64,000 nucleotides of DNA from SXVE01 sp036388895 (lineage in GTDB: Bacteria; Acidobacteriota; Blastocatellia; Pyrinomonadales; Pyrinomonadaceae), in NCBI GenBank assembly GCA_036388895.1, contig DASVQY010000026.1, positions 1 through 64,000 on the forward strand, written 5' to 3'. Of the stretch, positions 33,561 to 42,551 are shown one piece after another; the first letter of the stretch is position 1; each line of letters starts with the position of its first letter. The notes below the pieces were generated by a model. It was not told the DNA's origin. It ran no database searches and worked only from the letters and a program-made list of their open reading frames with translations. The translations under genes and the position numbers were made by a program.

Positions 33561-36500
33561 ATTTGAGCAGTTCTTGAAATGTTTTGCGCGTCTCCGGCGC
33601 GGGCGCAACGCCGAGTTCTTTTTTCAGAAGCTCTTGAAGAGTTTCAAATTGTTCTTTAACTTTGGCGCGTTTGCCCTGCGCCGCGAAAATTTTCATTATA
33701 AGGCGGTGCGCGTCTTCGCGAAAGGGGTCTTTTTGCAGAATCTCGCCGGAAAATTTGAGCGCGTTCGACCAGCTTTTTTCGGTAAAAGCGAGTTTGGCGA
33801 GCGCGTTCAGTACGCGCGAATGCTGTTCGGCGTAATAATGCCGCCGTTCTTCCGCCCAATCGTCGTAAACGCCCGCCATAAATTCGCCGCGAACGAGCGA
33901 ATTCGCCTTTTCCAAATTCGCGCGAAAACCGTCGGCGTCTTTGTCGCGTTTGGCTTTTTCAGCTTCCGCCAGAGCGTTTTCAAAATCTTCTGTATCAATC
34001 GAATAGGATAGTTCGGGATTTAATTGATACGCTCCGTCGCGGAAAACGAGGAAATTTTGTTTGAATGATTGACGGCTGTTCAGAGCTTTGCGGATGTGCG
34101 AAATTGTCGGGTGAAAATTTTTCTCGATGACCGCGAAATCTTCTTCGCCCCAGAACGTGTCAATCAAAACGTCTTTGTCCACGCGCCGATGTTTGCTGGT
34201 CGCGATATAACAGAAAATATCGCGGGCGCGCCGTGTAGTCCAGGCGTCGGGCGCGAACGGTTTCGATTTATCGCGATAAATTTCGACAAAACCGAGCGCG
34301 TTAACCGTCAAATCCGTGACAATCTCCGAAGGCTGTAGCGTGACGACCGTTTGAATCGAAGCGGGGTTTTCCTTTTTCAAAATTTCGCCGTCGTTTTTAG
34401 CGATCGGCACCGCGGCTTCGCGCAAATCAAGCGGCAATTTTTCCAAAACGTCTTCTTCGGCGAACATCTTCGGATTTTTTCTAATTTCAGTGCGCAGCCA
34501 ATGTTCGTAATCGTATCTGGCGGTCAAATCGAGAACCCTTTGCAAAGGCGTCATCATTTCCTTGCGGTTTCCCAGCGTATAAAATGTTTCAGCCAGAGCG
34601 AGAGAAGCGGCGGCTTCGTCGAAAAAAAGATTCTGCTCGTGGAAAAACGAGTTTATTTCTTGCAGTTCTTCAATTAAATTGTCGGTTTCGCCGAGCGCAA
34701 GCCGCACGCGGCACAAACTCAGTCTGACGCTGTTTGAGCCGATTTCATTGTTTTTGCCTTTTCGCCATTCGAGCAGATTTTCCCAGATTCCGCGCGCTTT
34801 CACGATGTCGCCGCGCGTCAACAGAAGTTTGGCGCGTTCGTCTTCGATTTCCCGGTCGAGCGGATTAATGCCCGCTTCTTCGTAGGCTTTTCTCGCTCTT
34901 TCATAAAACTCCAGCGTGTGCGGAAAATCCTGACGATCTCTGTAAAAAATACTGTACGCTTCGAAAATTTCGCCGCGCAGCGATTTCAAATTATACAATT
35001 GACAGATTTCCAGCGCGCGTTCGAGATGTTTTTCGCTTTCGTCGAATTCGCCGCGATAAAGATGAAGCCGGGCGACATTTAAGTGTCCGATTGCTTCCTG
35101 CGGAAGCGGGCGGGCGCTTTTTTCATTGCGGAAAATTCTTTTGAACCAGCGCAGCGCTTCGCCGAAGTCACCGCGAAACGCCGCCGGAAGCGCGACATTA
35201 TGAGTTATGAGGCGAACGTAATGCTCGTTCGATTGTTTTTCCGCGAGTTCGAGCGCGAGCCGGAATTGCTGTTCGGCTTGCGTCCAGGAGCCTTGCGAAA
35301 TTAAACAAAGCCCGCGAGTGTTAGCGCATTTCAAAAATGTTTCGGAATTTTCGTCAGCCCGTTTTTCCGCTTTTTCGAGATATTCGAATGCCGAAGAACA
35401 TTTATTTTTACGGCGCGCGAGACTTGCCAGCGAATGCAGCGCCTCGGCTTCGCCGGTTTCATCGTTTTCTCTTTCCAGAAGTTTGACGACGCGGTTCAGC
35501 AGATTAGTAGATCGCTCGCCGTCGCCTTGCAGACGCGCGACTTCGGCTAAATAAAGCAGCGAGCGCGGATGTTTTTCCAAAAATTCGAGCGGAATTTTTT
35601 CGGCGAAAATTTCCAGCGATGTGATCGCCCCGCCGGCGATCCATTCGCTGCCTTTCGTCGCAATTGTTTCCGCCGCTTTGTCGTAATTTTCCGCTTCGAG
35701 CAGGTAGAGCAGAGCCTTTTCCCACTGATTGTTTTCGAGAAAGAAATCGGCTATGCGGTTTCTTTCGGCGGCGACGCCCTCGCGTCCGATTTCCGAGCGC
35801 AAACGTCTTTGCAGAAAATCGCGAAAAAGCGGGTGCAGACGATACTCCTCGCTTTCCTGTTTTTCGCCGACGACCGATAAAAAAACATTCTTTTGATAAA
35901 GCTCGGGTAGCACGGCGGAACAGCGCCGCTCGGGGAAAAGCCGGCTGCAAACGTCGAGCGGAAGCGATTCGAGCAGCGATAGATACATCAAAAGCGTCTG
36001 CGTTTCCGGCGGTTCGCGCTGAAAAACTTCTTCGGCGAAATAATCGAAAATGTCCTTTTCTGATTGCTGAAGAATTTTCCCCAAATCAATCGCGGGTTTT
36101 TCCGAGTTGGAATAAATTTCCTGCTCGGCGACTTGTCGAACGAGCTGCAGAGCCGTTATCCAGCCCTGCGTTCGCTCGCGGTATTCGGCAATTTCTTCGT
36201 CTTTCAGTTCTACATTTAGAGTTTTGAGAAAAAGCTCGCGCACTTCCGCGTCATTGAAAAGCAGTTCGTCGCGCGTTATGACGAGCGCGGCGGATTGCGA
36301 ACGGCGGCGCATAATGGCGAGCGGCGGCAAATCTCTGGTCGTGATAATCAGATGAAACATATCCGACGAGTACTGCAAAAGCCGGTCAACTAATTTGTGA
36401 ACGACCGTCTCGCGCCCGATGTGATGGTAATCGTCTAAAACCAAAATAAACGGCTGCTCGATGTTTTCGAGTATTTCGTTGAGAAGCAAATCAACGGCGC

Positions 36501-36846
36501 GTTCGGGAAAGCGAACGAGCTCGTCGGTCGCCTCCGACAAATAAGGGATAATGGTTTCGCCGAATTGCGGCGCGAAATTCTTGATGCCGTGAGAAATGTA
36601 GCCGAGAAAAACAAACGGGTCGGCGTCGGTGTAATCGAGCTGATACCAAACCGCCGGACGATTTTGATTGCGTATGAAATCCGCGATCAGAGTGGTTTTT
36701 CCGCAACCGGCGTCAGCCGCAACCATAGTTACGGGCGAATTAAGATTGGATTTTAATTTTTCGGTAAGACGCGGGCGCGGCAGGAATTCGCTGACGGCTC
36801 GCGGCTGCAGAAGTTTTGTCCGCAGAAAAAAATTCGGTCTTGACAT
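33559..36846 (-). CDS. STAND-ATPase transcriptional regulator with C-terminal SARP (wHTH-BTAD) module
   Basis: A 1095-residue regulator. The N-terminal half is a MalT-like STAND NTPase with Walker A GCGKTT (47-52) and Walker B LVLDDYHH (135-142). The middle is made of TPR-like helical repeats (LGRSTNLLNRVVKLL-type segments). The C-terminal 255 residues form an OmpR-like winged helix (WTTRRARDIFCYIATSKHRR, then VDKDVLIDTFWGEE and HPTISHIRKALN) followed by a BTAD bacterial activation domain ending EQFETLQELLKKELGV. SARP modules bind direct repeats with 11-bp period, exactly what is found near the neighbouring genes. I chose the ATG at 36846 (MSRPNFFLRTKLLQPR), where homology-like sequence starts; the frame is open 78 codons further up. 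It follows the STAND-only gene by 88 nt. Confidence 0.87.
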   Translation of the reverse strand: MSRPNFFLRTKLLQPRAVSEFLPRPRLTEKLKSNLNSPVTMVAADAGCGKTTLIADFIRNQNRPAVWYQLDYTDADPFVFLGYISHGIKNFAPQFGETIIPYLSEATDELVRFPERAVDLLLNEILENIEQPFILVLDDYHHIGRETVVHKLVDRLLQYSSDMFHLIITTRDLPPLAIMRRRSQSAALVITRDELLFNDAEVRELFLKTLNVELKDEEIAEYRERTQGWITALQLVRQVAEQEIYSNSEKPAIDLGKILQQSEKDIFDYFAEEVFQREPPETQTLLMYLSLLESLPLDVCSRLFPERRCSAVLPELYQKNVFLSVVGEKQESEEYRLHPLFRDFLQRRLRSEIGREGVAAERNRIADFFLENNQWEKALLYLLEAENYDKAAETIATKGSEWIAGGAITSLEIFAEKIPLEFLEKHPRSLLYLAEVARLQGDGERSTNLLNRVVKLLERENDETGEAEALHSLASLARRKNKCSSAFEYLEKAEKRADENSETFLKCANTRGLCLISQGSWTQAEQQFRLALELAEKQSNEHYVRLITHNVALPAAFRGDFGEALRWFKRIFRNEKSARPLPQEAIGHLNVARLHLYRGEFDESEKHLERALEICQLYNLKSLRGEIFEAYSIFYRDRQDFPHTLEFYERARKAYEEAGINPLDREIEDERAKLLLTRGDIVKARGIWENLLEWRKGKNNEIGSNSVRLSLCRVRLALGETDNLIEELQEINSFFHEQNLFFDEAAASLALAETFYTLGNRKEMMTPLQRVLDLTARYDYEHWLRTEIRKNPKMFAEEDVLEKLPLDLREAAVPIAKNDGEILKKENPASIQTVVTLQPSEIVTDLTVNALGFVEIYRDKSKPFAPDAWTTRRARDIFCYIATSKHRRVDKDVLIDTFWGEEDFAVIEKNFHPTISHIRKALNSRQSFKQNFLVFRDGAYQLNPELSYSIDTEDFENALAEAEKAKRDKDADGFRANLEKANSLVRGEFMAGVYDDWAEERRHYYAEQHSRVLNALAKLAFTEKSWSNALKFSGEILQKDPFREDAHRLIMKIFAAQGKRAKVKEQFETLQELLKKELGVAPAPETRKTFQELLK

Positions 36847-36934
36847 TTCAATATAACAGACAAGTAAGCGGTTCGGTTTACACCGAATTATGTCATAGCC
36901 GTGGATATTTTGCGAGTAATTGGACGAGAAAAAG

Positions 36935-37738
36935 CTACGGCGTTTCCGCCATAGCTTCGAGTCGTGAAATTCTGCCGAAAGATTTTGAATGAGCTTCGGC
37001 AACGGCTTCGGCTGAAAAATTGTGTCTGCGAAAAAGTTTTCGCGTTTCGTTGATGTCGAACGCCAGCAGCTTTTCGTCAACCACGCCGAGAACCTGTTTC
37101 GAGCGCAGCCGCCAGAGCGGAACCGAAGGCGCGCCGCGCGAAAGAATCAAAAGATGCGTTTCCGGCGACAGCGAGTAAAGCAAACTGTTGAAAAAGCCGT
37201 TAAACCATTCGGCGTCGAAAATATAATGCGCGTCGTCGAGCACGATCAAGCTCGGTTTGTTGGTTGCCGACGAACAAAAGTTTTCCAAGAGATTTTCGAC
37301 CAGATTTTTTATTTCCGATTCGCACGGCGTCGTTTGCTGTAAATTGATTTTTTTTATTTCTTCGTTTTTACCGGCGTTCTCCAAAGCCGCCGAAAAATAC
37401 GCCGAAAAAATATTCCACTGCGAATCGGCTGAATCGGCGGAAAGCCAGGCGACGCATTTGTACCGGTCGGCAAATTCCGCGGCGAGAGCGGTTTTGCCGG
37501 TTCCAGCGCGACCACTGACGAGCGTTGCGCCGAATTGCAACGAGGATTTTTCCAGAACCTCGATAAGACGCGGACGTTTTATGTAATTCTTATACTTCGG
37601 GATTTGCAGCTTTTCCGGGAAAAGGCAGATCTCTTCAATAAAAGAATGGTGTTTGTTAAGCGATGTGGAGGCGACTTCGTTGTAAATATCCACGCCGTTG
37701 AACTCAAAATTTTCGTGAAGCGAAAAAGTCATTGTCAT
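36935..37738 (-). CDS. Truncated STAND/MalT-like ATPase protein
   Basis: A 267-residue protein with only the nucleotide-binding part of a MalT-like regulator. It has Walker A in SGRAGTGKTALAAEF, AWLSADSADSQWNIF, Walker B in SLIVLDDAHYIF, and the sensor region LLILSRGAPSVPLWRLRSK. It stops after the first winged-helix region (GRISRLEAMAETP), with no TPR or DNA-binding domain. It may be a decayed copy of the neighbour or a stand-alone modulator that associates with it. I chose ATG 37738; no ribosome site is visible and the predicted transcript start is only a few nt upstream, so it may be leaderless. Two CTTGAG repeats lie 27 bp upstream. Confidence 0.75.
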   Translation of the reverse strand: MTMTFSLHENFEFNGVDIYNEVASTSLNKHHSFIEEICLFPEKLQIPKYKNYIKRPRLIEVLEKSSLQFGATLVSGRAGTGKTALAAEFADRYKCVAWLSADSADSQWNIFSAYFSAALENAGKNEEIKKINLQQTTPCESEIKNLVENLLENFCSSATNKPSLIVLDDAHYIFDAEWFNGFFNSLLYSLSPETHLLILSRGAPSVPLWRLRSKQVLGVVDEKLLAFDINETRKLFRRHNFSAEAVAEAHSKSFGRISRLEAMAETP

Positions 37739-37764
37739 AACACCGAGAAATTTAACAACGAAGA

Positions 37765-37781
37765 CTTGAGTAATACTTGAG
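37765..37781 (-). promoter_or_regulatory. SARP-like operator of the STAND-ATPase/regulator genes
   Basis: CTTGAG at 37765 and 37776 on the plus strand, 11 bp apart, read CTCAAGT toward the minus-strand genes. TTAAAT (37755-37750) follows after 9 nt and could be the -10 element. This suggests autoregulation of the regulator locus. Confidence 0.65.
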
Positions 37782-37824
37782 TTTTTGCGGATTTTTACAA
37801 TTTTTTGAATTTTTTTTATCAATT

Positions 37825-37841
37825 CTCAAGTTTTTCTCAAC
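37825..37841 (+). promoter_or_regulatory. SARP-like operator facing the octapeptide-repeat subtilisin gene
   Basis: CTCAAG (37825) and CTCAAC (37836), 11 bp apart, now on the plus strand. TAATAT (37852-37857) follows after 10 nt, the same distance as at the M36-like gene. The transcript would have a leader of about 340 nt. Confidence 0.6.
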
Positions 37842-37857
37842 CCCTTTAAAATAATAT

Positions 37858-38208
37858 TGTCAGCAGAATCGAAAAAATCTTGAACGTTTAAGAAATTTCT
37901 TTGAGAAACAAACAAAAACAGTTTTTTAAGTTTGTCCGGTTAATCAAAAATTTTTATTTGTGAAAAAAATTGCAGACAAATTTGCCGCGAAATTTAATCG
38001 TCGTCGAGATTTAAAGCAACTTGAATTATGATTGTTGACATCAATGTGGTGCCAGCAAATCAATTTGACAGTTAAGGCTCGATATTTGCTTGATGCTTTA
38101 CCGTCCGGTATTTTTATACCAGATGTTTCTCGGTGCAGTGTTCGATTCCGATTCTTTTTCATAAAATTCGCAATAATTTTGTAGTAAACCAATACAGTTT
38201 TTCGTTGT
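37858..38208 (+). other. Long leader region before the octapeptide-repeat subtilisin gene
   Basis: About 350 bp with no convincing gene. It has two isolated half-sites (CTTGAA 37879, TTTGAG 37910), a TTGACA at 38065 without a good -10, and a small GGTATTTTTATACC hairpin near 38110. Short frames near 37970 and 38026 have no support. Confidence 0.45.
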
Positions 38209-41199
38209 ATGAATATTAGAAAAACCCTTAGCTTAATTTTATTCATCGCTTTATTGAGCAACATAGCTCAAGCCGGCATTCTCATAGTAAAATCAAGCGG
38301 GATAACTTTCACCGGAGCCGACGGCGTAACGTTTACGGGAGCCGATGGTGTGACTTTTACCGGCGCTGACGGTCTTTTAAGCTATAAATCGAACGGGATC
38401 ACCTTTACCGGAGCGGATGGCGTAACATTTACCGGCGCCGACGGCGTGACATTTACCGGCGCTGACAGTTCTACATACGTCGGAACCAACGGAATTACTT
38501 TTACAGGCGCCGACGGCGTGACATTTACCGGCGCCGACGGAATCACTTTTACCGGCGCTGACGGAATTACCTTTACCGGCGCTGACGGAACACAGTATCG
38601 AGCCGATTCAATCAAAGCGCAGCGACCAACCGGAATTACTTTCACGGGAGCCGACGGCGGCACTTTGATCGGAGCTAACGGATATTCCCGAACGGTCAAT
38701 AACGGCATTACATTTACCGGCGCTGACGGAATTACCTTTACGGGCGCCGACGGCGTAACATTCACCGGCGCGGATTCGCTTGTCGGTGTTCGTTCCGACG
38801 GTTCGACTTTTACGCTCACACATCCGAACGGAATAACGTTTACCGGCGCCGACGGAATCACTTTAACCAGAGTAAACGGCATTACATTTACCGGCGCTGA
38901 CGGCATTACATTTACCGGAGCCGACGGCGTAACATTTACCGGTGCCGACAACGGAAACGGAACGACGAGCCAGACGGTTGGTTTGCAGAGCGTTTCACCG
39001 GAGCTCGCCGTCGCCCTCAATCAAGCGACGGACGACAGCAATATCAACGCGATTATCGTTTTTCATCAGTATCCGACGCAGAACGATCTCGGACAGCTTC
39101 GACAAATCGGGATTGCCGGCGGCACGCTTTACAAAGTGCTTCCGATGATCGCCGTCACGACGACGCGCGCAAATCTGATCGCCGTTTCGCGCCTTCCGCA
39201 GGTTCGTTCGATTTACGGAAACAGAACTTTGGACTCAAACGCCGATCCTTATTTCAAAGCGACGCAAATTCAAAAAGTTCAAACTGACAGAGATTTGCAA
39301 GTGAAAAATAACGGAATGCCGGTTTCGGGACGCAATGTAACAGTCGCCGTTTTAGATACGGGCGTTAACGCTTTGCACAGTGATTTAGCCGGAAAGGTCG
39401 TGCAAAACGTTCGTCTCGCCGATTCGCAAAGCGCGCCGGTCGGATTTATCAATCCGTCTCCGATTGAAAACGTCGCCAACACGGATTTAATCAGCGGGCA
39501 CGGAACTTTCGTCGCCGGTTTGATTGCCGCAAGCGGCGCTTCGTCGGGCGGAAAATACAACGGCGTCGCGCCGGGCGCGAATATTTTAGGCTTGAGCGCA
39601 GGTGATTTGAATTTGTCTTTTGTTTTGGCGGGTTTCGATTATTTGTTGGAGCGCGGCTCAGCTTACAACGTCAAAGTCGTCAATTGCAGTTTTTCAGCCA
39701 GCACGGTTTTCGATTATAACGATCCTGTCAATGTCGCGTCGAAACTTTTAACCGATCGGGGAATAAATGTTGTTTTTTCGGCTGGAAATACCGGAGCCGG
39801 AAACGGAACGCTTAATCCCTATTCAATCGCGCCTTGGGTTATAAGCGTCGGCGCGACCGATGAAAAAGGAAAGTTAGCGAGTTTTTCATCGCGAGGTGTT
39901 TTAGGAAATGCTCTGCAGAAAACATCTCTGGTCGCTCCGGGCGTGAACGTCGTCAGTTTGCGAAGTCCCGCTTCGCAAACCGGAACGCTCGGCGTAGCGG
40001 TCGGAACCGATTCAAAAAGATTGACCGCCGGCGAGCTTCCTTTTTACACAACTGCCAGCGGCACTTCGTTTTCCGCGCCGCAAGTTGCCGGAGCAGTCGC
40101 GCTGATGCTCGAAGCGAATCCGAATCTGAAGCCGTCGGAAGTTAAAGACATTTTACAGCGTTCGGCGACGCCGCTGCCGAATTATTATAATCACGAAGTC
40201 GGCGCCGGTATGCTGAACGTTTACGCGGCGGTTTTGGAAGCGGCTTTTCCGCAGCGCAAAACAGGGCTTTTCCGTTCGGTTCTCGAAAGAAACGCCGTCG
40301 CTTTTTCGACTTCGGCGATCAGCAATTTCAGCGGCACGGTTAATCCAAACACGATTTCAAATACAAATGTTTCAATCCCGGCAAACGTTATTCAGGCGAA
40401 CGTTAATATAAGTTGGGGAGATATAACCAGCCCGAACGATTTAGGATTGACTGTTTATTCAGAAGGCGGAGTTTTGCGCGGCGATTCAAATAAATTAAAT
40501 TTGGCAGGTTTAACCGGAAAAAGCGAAAGGGTAACGATAAATAATCCTTTGAATGAAGTCTGGCAAATTTCGGTCAGAAACTCTTTGGGCATCGGAACAG
40601 CGCAAAGCTTCTTCGGTTCGGTTTCTGCGACCACCGTTCAGTACGGTGATTTCAAAGATGTTCAAAATCTTTCTTTGGCTGACCAAACGGCTGTTTATGA
40701 AAGTTTGAGTTCTTATCTAATGCTGCCGGAAGGCAAAAAATTCCGACCGGAATGGTCTGTTTCAAGAAGCGAATTCGCTGAAGCGTTGGTGCGCGCGGGT
40801 CTCGTTCCGCAGTTTGTTGCCGCAGCTCCGATGTACCCGGACGTTAAGGATTTAACGACCCGCAGCGCTGTTGAAAGTGTTCAATCAAATGCGTCCGGCA
40901 GATTGGTAATTGACGCTATAAATGGCAGCGCGTTTCGACCGAACGATGCAGCGACGAGATTGGTCGCCGCAGTCGCTTTCGTTAAAGCCGCCGAATTGGA
41001 AAATCTAGTTTCGACAACAGCTTTGCCTGCAACCGTTTCCGACGCGTCTTTGATTCCGGTGCAGTTACGCGGTTACGTAGCGGTCGCCTTGGCGAAAGGG
41101 TTTTTGACGCCCGACGGAAATAAATTCAATCCAAACCGACCGTTAACGCGGCTCGAATTGACAAAAGCAATGGTTGAAATTACGGGCGTATCGAATTAA
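38209..41199 (+). CDS. Secreted subtilisin-like protease with N-terminal TFTGADG octapeptide array and SLH-like C-terminus
   Basis: A 996-residue exported protein. The signal peptide covers residues 1-22. Residues 31-247 hold 18 copies of [IV]TFTGAD(G) interrupted by short degenerate units (LLSYKSNG, GTLIGANG, ITLTRVNG). A propeptide-like region (ISAVSRLPQVRSIYG-type) precedes the S8 domain with Asp383 (VLDTGVN), His431 (GHGTFVAG), Asn527 (SAGNTG) and Ser620 (SGTSFSAP). A beta domain and SLH-like segments (KFRPEWSVSRSEFAEALVRA; RPLTRLELTKAMVEITG) close the protein. The array probably folds as a beta-solenoid with paired Thr-Phe-Thr rungs. There is no clear ribosome site before the ATG. It is divergent from the regulator genes and ends at a strong terminator. 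Confidence 0.92.
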   Translation: MNIRKTLSLILFIALLSNIAQAGILIVKSSGITFTGADGVTFTGADGVTFTGADGLLSYKSNGITFTGADGVTFTGADGVTFTGADSSTYVGTNGITFTGADGVTFTGADGITFTGADGITFTGADGTQYRADSIKAQRPTGITFTGADGGTLIGANGYSRTVNNGITFTGADGITFTGADGVTFTGADSLVGVRSDGSTFTLTHPNGITFTGADGITLTRVNGITFTGADGITFTGADGVTFTGADNGNGTTSQTVGLQSVSPELAVALNQATDDSNINAIIVFHQYPTQNDLGQLRQIGIAGGTLYKVLPMIAVTTTRANLIAVSRLPQVRSIYGNRTLDSNADPYFKATQIQKVQTDRDLQVKNNGMPVSGRNVTVAVLDTGVNALHSDLAGKVVQNVRLADSQSAPVGFINPSPIENVANTDLISGHGTFVAGLIAASGASSGGKYNGVAPGANILGLSAGDLNLSFVLAGFDYLLERGSAYNVKVVNCSFSASTVFDYNDPVNVASKLLTDRGINVVFSAGNTGAGNGTLNPYSIAPWVISVGATDEKGKLASFSSRGVLGNALQKTSLVAPGVNVVSLRSPASQTGTLGVAVGTDSKRLTAGELPFYTTASGTSFSAPQVAGAVALMLEANPNLKPSEVKDILQRSATPLPNYYNHEVGAGMLNVYAAVLEAAFPQRKTGLFRSVLERNAVAFSTSAISNFSGTVNPNTISNTNVSIPANVIQANVNISWGDITSPNDLGLTVYSEGGVLRGDSNKLNLAGLTGKSERVTINNPLNEVWQISVRNSLGIGTAQSFFGSVSATTVQYGDFKDVQNLSLADQTAVYESLSSYLMLPEGKKFRPEWSVSRSEFAEALVRAGLVPQFVAAAPMYPDVKDLTTRSAVESVQSNASGRLVIDAINGSAFRPNDAATRLVAAVAFVKAAELENLVSTTALPATVSDASLIPVQLRGYVAVALAKGFLTPDGNKFNPNRPLTRLELTKAMVEITGVSN
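38299..38949 (+). repeat. In-frame 24-bp coding repeat array ([IV]TFTGADG)
   Basis: Eighteen units of the octapeptide are encoded by 24-bp repeats. They have many synonymous differences (ACTTTCACCGGAGCCGAC, ACATTTACCGGCGCTGAC and others) but near-invariant protein sequence. Clusters of one to four units are separated by 8-22 residue variants. Synonymous variation with conserved residues indicates selection on the protein. Confidence 0.93.
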
Positions 41200-41229
41200 T
41201 TTTTGTCTTAAAAAAAGGACTATCGAATC

Positions 41230-41262
41230 AAAAGCATTTTGTTCTTGAAACAAAATGCTTTT
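41230..41262 (+). terminator. Terminator of the octapeptide-repeat subtilisin gene
   Basis: A perfect 14-bp stem, AAAAGCATTTTGTT/AACAAAATGCTTTT, with a 5-nt loop, followed by T. It lies 30 nt after the stop. Confidence 0.9.
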
Positions 41263-41426
41263 TCTATTAACCAAATTTATTTAGCAAAAATTTTTTCGGT
41301 TCTAAAATAAATATATTTAACTGAAAGTTATTGGCTTGATTAAAATTCTTGAACAGCTAAACTTATATACAAAGGATGTTTTGTGACAAGATAGTAAATG
41401 AAAAGTCAATTTTCAAGACCGACCCG

Positions 41427-42476
41427 ATGAAATCCTTTAAAATACGCGATATTGAAATTAATCCTCCCTTGATTCTTTCGCCGATGGCGGGCGTGACGGA
41501 TTACACTTTTCGCCGTCTTATCAAACGGCGCGGCGGCGTCGGTTTGGTCGTGTCGGAGTTTATCTCGGTCGAAGGTTTGACGCGGCACAACCCGAAATCA
41601 AAGCGGCAAATGCGTTTCGATGAAGAAGAACGCCCATTCGCCGTGCAGATTTTCGGCGGACAGCCCGAAAGAATGGCGTTGGGCGCGGAAATGGCGGAAG
41701 AGGTCGGAGCCGATATTCTCGATGTTAATTGCGGTTGTCCGGCGCCGAAAGTCGTGAAAAACGGCGGCGGATCGGGACTGTTAAGAGAGCCTTCGCGACT
41801 TGAAATCATTTTGAAGGAAATAAAAAAATCAATTTCGATTCCTTTGACGTTAAAATTGCGAACCGGTTTTTCCGATTCGACGATTAATTGCGTGGATGTT
41901 GCTAAAATGGCGGAGCAATGCGGCGTCGAACATATTCAGCTTCACGGGCGAACCAGAGAACAGGGCTATAAAGGAATGGCGAATTGGGATTGGGTGCGCG
42001 AAATTAAAAAAGCCGTTTCGATTCCTGTGTCCGGAAACGGCGACATTACGACTATAGAATACGGCTTGCATCGTTGGCGAGAAACCAGCTGCGACGGAAT
42101 CTTAATCGGGCGCGGCGCGATGCAAAACCCCTGGATTTTTCGACAATTTCAGGACGTTTTGGAAGGTCGCGAGCCGTATCAGCCGGATTTAGCGGAGAAA
42201 AAGGCAGTTCTGCTCGAATTTTTTGAAATGCTGCGCGAGGAAATGCCGGAAATTGTGGCGCTCGGCAAAATGAAACAGCTCGCCGGACAATTTACAAAAG
42301 GCTTGGTCGGCGGCGCGCAGTTTCGCCAGACGCTTTATCATTCGCATTCGGCACAGGAAATTTTGGACAACATCACAACTTATTTTCAAACTTTAGTCGA
42401 AAGACAAACCTTCGGCGACGGATTAACGGAATCGGACAAAGATTTAGAAATTAATTCGTGCAGCGCTTTTATTTAG
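41427..42476 (+). CDS. dusB: tRNA-dihydrouridine synthase (DusB-like)
   Basis: A flavoenzyme that reduces uridine to dihydrouridine in the tRNA D-loop. The 349-residue protein has LSPMAGVTDYTFRRL at the N-terminus, VQIFGGQPE, DVNCGCPAPKV with catalytic Cys104, LKLRTGF, IQLHGRTREQGYKG, PVSGNGDI and LIGRGAMQNPWIF, then the helical tRNA-binding domain. I chose the ATG at 41427 (MKSFKIRDIEINPPLILSPM), which matches the family start; the frame is open 17 codons upstream. DusB rather than DusA or DusC is judged from overall length and the NCGCP context. Confidence 0.93.
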   Translation: MKSFKIRDIEINPPLILSPMAGVTDYTFRRLIKRRGGVGLVVSEFISVEGLTRHNPKSKRQMRFDEEERPFAVQIFGGQPERMALGAEMAEEVGADILDVNCGCPAPKVVKNGGGSGLLREPSRLEIILKEIKKSISIPLTLKLRTGFSDSTINCVDVAKMAEQCGVEHIQLHGRTREQGYKGMANWDWVREIKKAVSIPVSGNGDITTIEYGLHRWRETSCDGILIGRGAMQNPWIFRQFQDVLEGREPYQPDLAEKKAVLLEFFEMLREEMPEIVALGKMKQLAGQFTKGLVGGAQFRQTLYHSHSAQEILDNITTYFQTLVERQTFGDGLTESDKDLEINSCSAFI

Positions 42477-42551
42477 AAAATTTGTCTTAAAGCTTTATTG
42501 AACTCCGCTGAAGCGGCAACTCTTTCTTAAAATTTATTTTGGAGATTTAAT

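Noticed and set aside
37944..38264. 106-residue frame on the minus strand in the region before the octapeptide-repeat subtilisin
   Set aside because: Codon pattern and composition are not gene-like, and it overlaps the start of a certain gene on the other strand.
38299..38949. Regular repeats that could be taken for a CRISPR array
   Set aside because: Units are 24 bp, in frame, with no unique spacers of constant length, and they encode a conserved octapeptide. They are part of the subtilisin gene.
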